Below, one piece after another: positions 34,194-43,700 of a DNA stretch of 64,000 nucleotides. The stretch comes from Pseudo-nitzschia pungens (taxonomy: Eukaryota; Bacillariophyta; Bacillariophyceae; Bacillariales; Bacillariaceae), in NCBI GenBank assembly GCA_037355855.1, contig CM074764.1, forward strand, positions 1,488,001 through 1,552,000. Direction: 5' to 3'. A model generated the notes under the pieces. That model had not been told where the DNA came from, did no database searches, and saw only the letters and a list, made by a program, of their open reading frames with translations. Position numbers and translations under genes: made by a program. The first letter of the stretch is position 1; each line of letters begins with the position of its first letter.

Positions 34194-35337
34194 TGTCACA
34201 GACTTAGTTCATCCGTAAAAAGTTGGTTCAGCAAGGTTTTTTAGGGTTGAGGAGAATACCGGTACCTTACTGTTGGTACGTTACGTAATTACCGTGATGG
34301 TATCGCAACAATCTGCAACAATAAATGCACAGTACAATAAACACGTACAATTGTATGTACATGTAACAAGGTGCCCGCAGCATACACATCAGTTGAGTCG
34401 TATGCCTAAGACCGTTAGAACGCATCACAAAAATATTTCCAAGTCAAAAACTCAGAACACCGTGTAAAATCACGTGATAAAAATTGACATCGATTCTTTT
34501 TTTAAATGTTATCTGATTTTACTTGACATCGGATCGGCCAATCTGAAGAGCAGATCCACAGACCGACAAGGGTAACAACAATAAACTTGAACTTTGAAAA
34601 CATGCCTTAGCAGTAACAACAGGGGTACTTCCCCTATCCAACAGAAATAAAGCAACAAGAAACACTTAGCAGAGTTGCGGATGAGGTCCATTCTTCTCGC
34701 TGTTCCGGATCTTGATGACGAGCTGCGTCATCGAACAATCCCCATGGACACGTCGGATCTTGTTGCATGCTGTATTAATATCGTTGCCTCTATTAAGAGC
34801 CCGTCCCAGCAAAAAACCTGTCACTTGGGACCCCTCGTAGGAATTTTCAAAATTTCTGCAGAAGCTTCCCAGACCGGCGCACCACCACAGCCCTTTAGAT
34901 AGTGGTCTTTTAGTCTATGTGCCCGAAGGAGGTTCTATGAAAGTGTTGATAATCCAACCATTATCAACCTCACTTTATCACCTATTTTCAACAGAAAAGA
35001 GTGACGTTTTTTCAACGGGACTCAAATTTTTACAAGATTGGCTTATATGAGGCTTAGATAATTTTGGCGCACCACGCGCCGGGTGATAGTTTCTCTTGTT
35101 TAATCCCGAGTCCAGAAATACTCGAATTCACATGAAAATCACTTATAACACGGCATACTGAGTGTAAATGGCACCTCTGATTGGAATGGTTCCACTCAGT
35201 CTTAAGCAACCGGACCTCCGGCGCTCCTCTGTCTATATATAGAAGAAACAGAAAATTGGCATCCGCAACCTTGCGCTGGTGATACTCCGAGTGCGCCATT
35301 TTCCAATCTACCCCCTAAACTGACATTTTTATCGTTA
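34194..35337. other. Intergenic, 3' side of Crypton
   Basis: No supported gene. The 12-base word TTAAGAGCCCGT occurs at about 34795 on the plus strand and as its complement at about 35340, at the 3' end of the Crypton reading frame. These may mark element sequence, but no boundary could be fixed. Confidence 0.35.
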
Positions 35338-37565
35338 TTACGGGCTCTTAAGAAGTCTTTCAATTACCTTCCAAATAATGAGTCTCCTAGAGTACTTGTA
35401 CTTCTCTCTTCCTCTCTCCCTCCTTGTAAATTCCCTTGCAGGCTTTCGACCACCGATCCCATTCTGATACTCGTCCCACATCTGCTCGATGGTCCGAGGA
35501 TGGGGATGAAGGGTAGCAGGTCTTTCAGCTTCTGGGGTTCCAGGTGCTGCAGTTCTTGCAGGGGCTCCTGCTGCTCTTCTTGTTCCACCACCACCACCAC
35601 GACGAGCAGGAGCCATGGACAATCCACGAACCATATTCGTGACAGTTCGCATCTGTCTTTTCAACTCAGCAATCTCCGACAGCTAGTGGTTCCGAATCTC
35701 TCCTACGTTCACTTGGGTAGTACAGACCTTTGCATAGATCACATTCCTCCACTGTTGACCACCTCTTGCAAGAGCACCACCTTCTCCTCCAACACCTCCT
35801 TCTTCTTCATCCTCGAATCGGATCTCATCCAACCACACGATACCATCAACGTTCGATGCAACAACACAAATTCTATCTATAGGATTTGCCCCTTCCTCCA
35901 GCATTCTTCCTGCTCCAAGCAACTCAAATATCTGAGTGATCTGCAGCTTCAAAGCAACAGGAACCATGTGCGCTACAGAGGCATCGAAACAAGCCCAAAG
36001 CAGGGCTTTCCCAAGGATTGAGGCGATGCCATCACCGAAGACTCCCCGGATTCCTGGAGTGACTGAAGCAGCAATCCACTCGTCTGTAAGTCCACTTCCA
36101 TCCTTCTCCTTGTACAGACAAATACCCTTATGGCAAAGCTTGCTTGCAGCGTTAATATCAGGCCAATCCAACTGAATATCAGTATAGTTGTCTTGCATTG
36201 TTCTAGTCTTCCATCGCGCCCTGTAGTTGACGTCATCCTTTGTAGCGCCGCCGCGTCTTGCCATTGTAGTCCCCCACTTCTTCACTGAGTGAGTTCCAAG
36301 GCGCCTGCACATACCATCAGGTCTAAAGTCTTGGCTTTCGATGATCCCTTTGATTGCTCTTTGATAATTGTTCTTGCATCGTAGCGTCTCGTCATCTTGC
36401 TCTTTCAAAGGCGAATCGATAGTGGAAGTTCCTTCAGCAAACAACCACTGACTTGTGCGTCCTCCTCCTGCTCCGCCGCTACTCAGCCACACCTCCAGGA
36501 AGATTGCAAGCCCAAGATAGACACAGTACTGTGGATTCATCGATGCCAGCAGCAGTTGCTTTGGACAGTCTTGCTCTTCGTGGACGTTCTTCGACAAGCG
36601 CATCTGTGCAGTGAGGTACTTTGGGTATCCAAGACTCTGTTCCAAGCAAACCTTCTTCATGTGGGCAGTATCATCCCCTCTTGCAATCATGTGGAGCTGG
36701 AACTTGAGCATCGCGGAGTGCCGAAGGCTTTCAAGACTTGTTCCATGTAGCAAGTCAACGACTTGGCAGAACTCATCGTTTGTGAATGATCTGTCTGCTT
36801 GGGAGTCCTTGCCAAGCAATTGCGTCTCCTTCCTCCTTACAGCCCGAATAAGATTGTTGATCATCCTTGATTTAGTTGGATTGCCTGTCTCGCTGCTATC
36901 ATTCCAAGCAGCAGTGTTAGGCATGAAATAAGAGATTGCCTTCTTCCAGTACATCATCGATGACGCTCTTCCATAGAGTGGGTTGTCCTGTTGGCTTGGA
37001 TCCACCCTTCCATAAACCTTCCAGCACATCCATCTGTAGATGTTAATTGGATGGACTTCAACGAGTTCGTCTGGACCGAACACTCTGTTAGTATTGAACT
37101 GGATGCCAGCGAAGTGGCTCATCATGTCAAGCAAGATCTTATGGTACCTGATCACTTGGGTTGGAGCGTTTACATCATTGGGAAGGATGGGTGGTCCATT
37201 GTTCAAACGTTGTGGGGGCGAGGAGGTCGGCGTGCTGGTGCTGGAGGAGGAGCAGCAGCAGCAGGAGGAGGAGGAGGAGCAGGAGCAGGAGCAGTGGCAG
37301 CAGCAGCGGGCGGGCGCCGACGTGAGGGGGGAGGGGGACGGAGAAGTACTGGATATTCTGGCAGGATTGTAGCAGCTGCGTCTGCAAGAGCAGCAGCGTT
37401 CATAACAGCAGCGCGTTCCAACTGTTCCTCGCCTACAGGAAACGCTGCTGCAAAGTTGTCACTGTTTTCTTTGGCTTCCTCCACAGCATCCCGAATGGCT
37501 CGTTGTCGGGCCTGGCGACGGCGAGCAGCAACAGCACTAGGGTTTGTACTTAGTTGTCTAGGCAT
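35338..37565 (-). pseudogene. Broken Crypton-type tyrosine recombinase
   Basis: Three adjacent minus-strand frames look like one disrupted recombinase. The first (37565-37203, own ATG) is Arg-rich then Pro/Ala low complexity. The second (from about 37206 to 35683) carries the recombinase core: an Arg in SLRHSAMLKFQLH, an H-x-x-K box in LGTHSVKKWGTT, and a Tyr in RTMQDNYTDI. It ends at an amber TAG (35683-35685). The same frame then continues as EIAELKRQM and a GCR1_C-like tail (TIEQMWDEYQNGIGGRKPAR) to 35338. Cryptons combine just these catalytic and DNA-binding parts. The frame change near 37206 and the TAG would inactivate it. Pathway genes are absent, so it is a mobile-element relic. Confidence 0.7.
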
Positions 37566-38438
37566 GCTGCTTGCTCTTGCTGTTGTTCTTGTTGATTCAG
37601 CAGAATTCCTCTATCGGTATTTTGTGAGCTGAGCTGACAATCAAAAATTTCGAAACTAATCCCGGGATGGAAGATTCCGCGATTCTCAACTCCCATGTGA
37701 GTCGGTTTGTTGCCTTAGTTGCGCACCTCATGTTAAAACACGGGAATAAAAATCTACTAAAAGATCAATTTTACAGTGTGTTGAAACGCAACATATACTC
37801 TATTAAAAACCATTGAAAAAAATTCTGTACCTCTAGTTTTGATGGGGTATTTAGAACGTAGGAGCTTCCACGTAGAAGGTTGCACTAGCGCATGGCGCGC
37901 GCAACAACGGTTGCATTTTAGTAATATCGTTGCCGTAATCTTAGCCTAATTTTGTTGTACCGGTACGGTAATAGTTACCGGTATTTTTTTCAACACGATT
38001 CTCTGATTGTCTCGCGCGCAAATCTAGTGCGCGGCTTCCATTTGTTTGTTCTCCTTTGTTCTCTTTTGCACGTGCGCTGGTGTCCGCCAAAGAAAGAGTG
38101 TCATTACAGTAATTACAGATGATGGGACATATTATTTGGCAGGTTATGAGCACCGAAACACAGCCAGCTCATCCCCAAAACTCCAGATTTACTGTTACCC
38201 CCTTCGACCAATGAGCTTCAAGAAACCAGGAGCTTCTTTTCTATTATGACCCCTGCTTGCGATTGATTGAATCTATTCCGCAGACATTGCCCACTTTCTC
38301 CCGATCATGCGGAGACCAAAACGACGGTCATCGTGAACCCAATCATTCCCACAATGTAAGCATCGGCTACTGCATAACACCCACTTTGTTTGATCGCAAT
38401 CTAACACTCTTACGCTTTCACCAGAATCAACTATAACC
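37566..38438. other. Intergenic region
   Basis: Spacer between the Crypton relic and the GDP-mannose epimerase gene, AT-rich with no gene or obvious repeat. The last hundred bases are presumably the epimerase leader and promoter. Confidence 0.4.
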
Positions 38439-39542
38439 ATGTCCACAGACGACATTAAACCCTTCGAATTGCCCAAGGGAGAGGGCAAGAAAGTTTGCGT
38501 CGGTGGAGGTGCCGGTTTCATCGGATCCCACATCGCCAAACGTCTCAAAGAAAGTGGATGGTACGTGATCTGCGTTGATTGGAAGACAAACGAGTTCATG
38601 AAAAACGACGAATTCTGCGACGAGTTTATCAAGGATGATTTGAGAAAGCTTGAAGTTGCCTGCAAGGCCTGCAAGGGATGCACCCAAGTGTACAACCTTG
38701 CCGCCGACATGGGTGGCATGGGTTTCATTTGTTCGAACGAAAGTGTGTTGTCTTTCAACAACACCGCCATCAGTATGAATATGTTGGAGGCCGCTCGCCG
38801 AAACAAAGTCGAGAGCTTCTTCTACTCTTCCAGTGCCTGCGCATACAACGAGGCAAAGCAAGAAGACCCCGCCAACCCCGGACTCGTCGAGAGCGACGCC
38901 TGGCCAGCCCGTCCGCAAGACATGTACGGACTCGAGAAGTTGTATTCCGAAGAAATGGCCCTGGCTTACGGACGTGACTTTGACATTAACATCCGTGTTG
39001 CCCGATTCCACAACATCTACGGTCCTTACGGAACGTGGCAGGGAGGTCGGGAGAAGGCACCAGCTGCCTTTTGCCGCAAAGCCATCACTTCCACGGAACA
39101 TTTTGAAATGTGGGGTGACGGAAAGCAAACTCGATCCTTCACTTACATTGATGACTGCGTCGAGGGTGTACTGAGATTGATGTTCTCTGATTGCAAGCAT
39201 GTTGTCAACATGGGATCTACTGAAATGGTTGACATGATCGAATTCGCCAACATTGCCTTGAGCTTCGAAGACAAGAAACTCCCAATCAAGCACATCGACG
39301 GACCCATGGGTGTTCGAGGACGCAACTCGAACAACAAGTTGATTCGGGAACAGCTAGGCTGGGAGCCAACCACTAAGATCCGTGACGGGCTGAAGAAAAC
39401 CTATTTCTGGATTAAGGGAGAAATTGAAAAGAAAGGTGGTGATTCCTCTGCTTACAGCAAGTCAGAAATCGTTGTGCAGGTCGATGACAGTCTCATGCAG
39501 CTCGGGAATGAAACCAGCACGGCCATGGAGGAAGCAGCGTAA
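38439..39542 (+). CDS. GDP-mannose 3,5-epimerase
   Basis: Single exon, 367 residues, an extended short-chain dehydrogenase. It converts GDP-D-mannose to GDP-L-galactose (and GDP-L-gulose), the entry to plant-type ascorbate synthesis and a source of L-galactose for polysaccharides. The NAD-binding loop is GGGAGFIGSH (22-31). Catalytic Tyr163 and Lys167 lie in MYGLEKLY. Cys134 in SSACAY and Lys214 in FCRKA correspond to the plant enzyme's acid/base pair. The block FHNIYGPYGTWQGGREKAPA is highly characteristic of this family. No targeting peptide is visible, so it is cytosolic. It ends in a short acidic/Ser tail not needed for catalysis. Confidence 0.96.
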   Translation: MSTDDIKPFELPKGEGKKVCVGGGAGFIGSHIAKRLKESGWYVICVDWKTNEFMKNDEFCDEFIKDDLRKLEVACKACKGCTQVYNLAADMGGMGFICSNESVLSFNNTAISMNMLEAARRNKVESFFYSSSACAYNEAKQEDPANPGLVESDAWPARPQDMYGLEKLYSEEMALAYGRDFDINIRVARFHNIYGPYGTWQGGREKAPAAFCRKAITSTEHFEMWGDGKQTRSFTYIDDCVEGVLRLMFSDCKHVVNMGSTEMVDMIEFANIALSFEDKKLPIKHIDGPMGVRGRNSNNKLIREQLGWEPTTKIRDGLKKTYFWIKGEIEKKGGDSSAYSKSEIVVQVDDSLMQLGNETSTAMEEAA

Positions 39543-40731
39543 TTGCAACCTAATTAGTTTTTGTGAAAATAATTCTAGTATGCTGCATGCTGCAATTGCA
39601 TGTTCAACTGAGTAAGACTTGTTCTATCGACATCTACGGTACTCCTATTTACATATTCACAGATAATTAATTCTACCTACAACAACCGAAGGACTAAATC
39701 TTACTCCAATCATGGGTTTCCAACTGAAAGGAAACGAAGAATCAATACTGGAATAAATCAATTGTTTTTCTGCTGACTTTTGACTGTTGTAACCAAATCA
39801 ATGGGTAATCGAGCCATACAAAGTTATCCAATCCATTGATCCCCAGCGACTGCATGCATACAAGCTGAATTTTGAATGCTTGCTCTTCAGTAGGTGCTGG
39901 CTACACTGACAACTCCCCCGACAAACTTATTGTGCATCAGATATTCTGCATTTGTTCCTGCTGTTAGCATCTCTGACATAGAACTGAATGGATGTGATGT
40001 AAGTTGTGGTGCAACGATGACACATCAGGTGTAAGGAGTCTATCACCTGGAGTGTAGGTTGGTTTGACCACAGTTTGTAGTGATACCTCTACATGATTGC
40101 CAGCTTGATCCGTCAAATATCACTTTGACTAGGTTTCAAATAGAGAAGTCTAGCACCCATAATTGTTTTGTTGGATCATATTCTTCTTCTGAATAGCTCC
40201 ATTCCAGTGTGTGATATGCATTAGGTTTAGTGCACCTTTGATAGCGACGTGCCGAAAGGTCGAAGAAAAAACCGAGACTCAGGCAACCTAAGCCACAGGT
40301 GCTGGACAGGTATTATGATAAGAGATTCTACTAACATGGATCAGTAGCATAACATATGCTCAATACAAAGTAACACTGGGTTAAACAGCCTTTGACAAGA
40401 AATCAATCACAATGATGGCTACATTCGTTTCCCCAAATTCTTTGTATTTTCATCACTACTGCTAATTAGACGTTCTCTTCAAAGCCTTTGGTAGAACCTT
40501 TGTCACTTGTTGGAGATTACAGCTTAACTTCGGCTGAAGCAAAAATCATGCTGAAGAAAAGTTGGTTGCAAATAAAATCCAACAACTTGATCTTGCGTTA
40601 CCCAATGACTTTCAATCAATTTCCATAATTCTATTTCCAAGCAGCGGGAGTATTTAGATTATTAGTGCTCTCAAAACAAAAATCTCGACGCATATTTTGA
40701 AGTATCTCAAGATTGATTTCCACGACTTAAT
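39543..40731. other. Convergent intergenic region
   Basis: AT-rich spacer between the 3' ends of the epimerase (+) and the repeat protein (-). No open frame longer than about 60 codons, repeat or RNA was seen. Confidence 0.5.
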
Positions 40732-43700
40732 TTAGTAACCGAAATCGTCTTCTCGCCTTCTCTTTTCAAGCTCTTCCATGGACAAAAGGTTTGATTTTGC
40801 CACTGCTTGTTGCTCGTACTCTGCGCCCTCTGGATATCCATAGTCGCCATTGTAATCCATCACAAGATCCGCCTTTATTGGACACTGATTACCGATCAAA
40901 GTACAATTATGATTTTCTGGAGGGCCATACTGCTCAACGTGCTTGTCGTATTTTTCCAACATTTCCTTCAGTTTGCTCAAAAGAGATGCATGCCACATCC
41001 ATTTCCGCTCGCACATTTTGTCACCTGTCATCGCCTTCCATTTGGGGGCAACTTCTTTTAAGTGCTCGTGTATTGCGCGTCGTTCTGTTAGTGTGAGTCC
41101 AGTAGTTCTCATTGCTTCAAGTGACGACGGGTGCATTTGTTCAATTACAGACGGCTCCGTTCTCAGAATCATAAGAATATTAGTTCGTTTGAATTTTTTT
41201 GCCAAGGCCTTGGGCAACGTCTTTCCATTGGGTGTGAGGTCTGTGGCCAAACTACTTTCACTCATATTTTTGATGTCGACTGGCATATGACGCCTCACTT
41301 TCCGCAACGATTCCTGATTTCTAGCCGAAACATCAATCTCCCATTGAAGCTCTTTCGCTTTCTGTTCCTGAGCCCATTCTTTGGTCAACATTAAGGCACT
41401 TGTATATTTTTCAAGTTGTTGCGAGATCTCCTCAAATGTTCGCTCAAACTTAGCAATTTGCTTTGCGTCGCTAGTGCTACCCATATCCACGGCAATTTTC
41501 TTCAACTCTTCCGTCAACTCAGCTACCCTAGTTTTTGCTACACTATATGGAATGTCTTCGTCGGGAAGAGTCAATCCAGCTTGTCTGAGTTGCTTCTCGA
41601 GAGTCTGAGTGCGTTTAGTGGAATGATATAGTTCACGAAGAAGTTTCTTGTCCACCTCTGTTTCATCGGGATCCAAACGAAGACGACTTCTGTATTCTTG
41701 AAGAATTATTGCTTCGGATGACATTGACGTCTCGGACAACTTCTTTTTTGACTGCGTTATTTCGTTTTCCAATTGCTTCTTCGATCCACTTGGGTTAGAA
41801 GAATTTTCGTATATTGCATCTTTGGTATAGCCGTAATCTCCACTATAGTCAAAAGCAGCATCGGCCTTTAGGGGGCATTGATTGCCAAGTAAAGGGCAAC
41901 CTCCTGCACTTGGATCATTGCGCTTAGCATACTGATGATCCCCCGGGGGACCATATTGGTTCACACATCTCAAATACGCATTCAAAGTCTCCTTAAATTT
42001 CGACCGTAACATTTGATACCATTGCCACTTTTTCTCGATAGATGGATCGGCTTTCTTCTCAGCCCACCTTTCAACAATATCCCTCAAATGATGATGCAAT
42101 GCACGTCGTTCCGTCAAAGTCAGGCCTGTAGTTCTCATACCTTCGAGTAGTGATGGGTGCATCATTTCAATGTCTTCAGGGTCCACCCTGATGAGTTGCA
42201 GTATGTTAGTTCTTTTGAATTTCCTTGCGAAAGCTTTGGGTAATGTCTTCCCATTCGGTGTTTCGACTGTAGAAAGTTGCTCTTCAGTCATATGCCGAAT
42301 TTTTACAGGCATGTGAGATCGAATCATTTCAATTGCTGCTATGTTGTCGCTCTCTATTGAATCGTCCCACTCCTGTTCCAAGCGTCGACTTTCCTCCGCA
42401 TATTCGTCAGTGAGCATCAAAGCTGTCGTGTACTTTGATAACTGTTCCTCTAGATGAAAGTATTTCTTCTCCATCGCATACGAGTCCATTTCCACTGTAC
42501 TCAATGCTTTCATTGATTCTGTGATCTCGGCAATCTTGTCTTTCGCTACATCGTATGAAATATCTTCACTGATCGGGATTCCATTTTGCATCAATGATCT
42601 CTCTAGTCTCTTTTGTCTGATTTCGTTTGCTTCTAGTTCTCCAAGGATCTTCTTTGTGTTGTTTGAATATGGCTCGGGTAGTGCTCTAAGATCCAAATAA
42701 TCCTTAGACGGTTCTTCCCGCTTTGTACCAGTGTTTGAAACACCGTCATCCGTCCGAGGACCGGGAGGGTGTGTTCCACTAGTTTCGTTCAATGGTTGTT
42801 GCGTCATTTGAATCTCTTCGTGGAGAGAATCTGAGTTTTGATCAACTCCAGTTTTAGCAGATTGAATAGACGAGCCCAGTTGTCTCTCTTCGTTCATACT
42901 TTCTGATTTTGATCGGATTTCAGTCAAGAAGCCTAGTTTTGGTCTTTGCGTGCTAGGTTGCTGGACAGGAGCTGGAGTGTCCTCTTCCTTCTTCGCTTTG
43001 GAGCGAATCTGGCTCAAAAACCCAAGTTTTGGTTTTTGCATACTCGGCTGCTGGACTGGAGCTGGAGTGCCCTCCTCCTCTCTCTTTGCTTTGGAACGAA
43101 TCTGGCTAAAAAACCCAAGTTTTGGCTTTTGCATACTCGGTTGCAGAACTGGAGTTGAGGTTCCCTCTTCCTTCTTTGCTGCCTTGGAGCGAATGTCATC
43201 CAAAAAGCTTGGCTTCGGTCTTTGTGTGCTGGGTTGCTGGACAGAAGCCAGAGTATCGTTTTCCTTCTTTTCTGCCTTGGAGCGGATGTCATCCAGAAAG
43301 CTGGGCTTTGGTCTTTGGGTGCTAGGTTGCTGGACAGGAACTGGAGTGTCCTCTTCCTTCTTTGCTGCCTTGGAGCGAATGTCATCCAAAAAGCTTGGCT
43401 TCGGTCTTTGCATGCTGGGTTGCTGGACAGGAGCCAGAGTATCGTTTTCCTTCTTTTCTGCCTTGGAGCGGATGTCATCCAGAAAGCTGGGCTTTGGTCT
43501 TTGGGTGCTAGGTTGCTGGACAGGAACTGGAGTGTCCTCTTCCTTCTTTGCTGCCTTGGAGCGAATGTCATCCAAAAAGCTTGGCTTCGGTCTTTGCATG
43601 CTGGGTTGCTGGACAGGAGCCAGAGTATCGTTTTCCTTCTTTTCTGCCTTGGAGCGGATGTCATCCAGAAAGCTGGGCTTTGGTCTTTGGGTGCTAGGTT

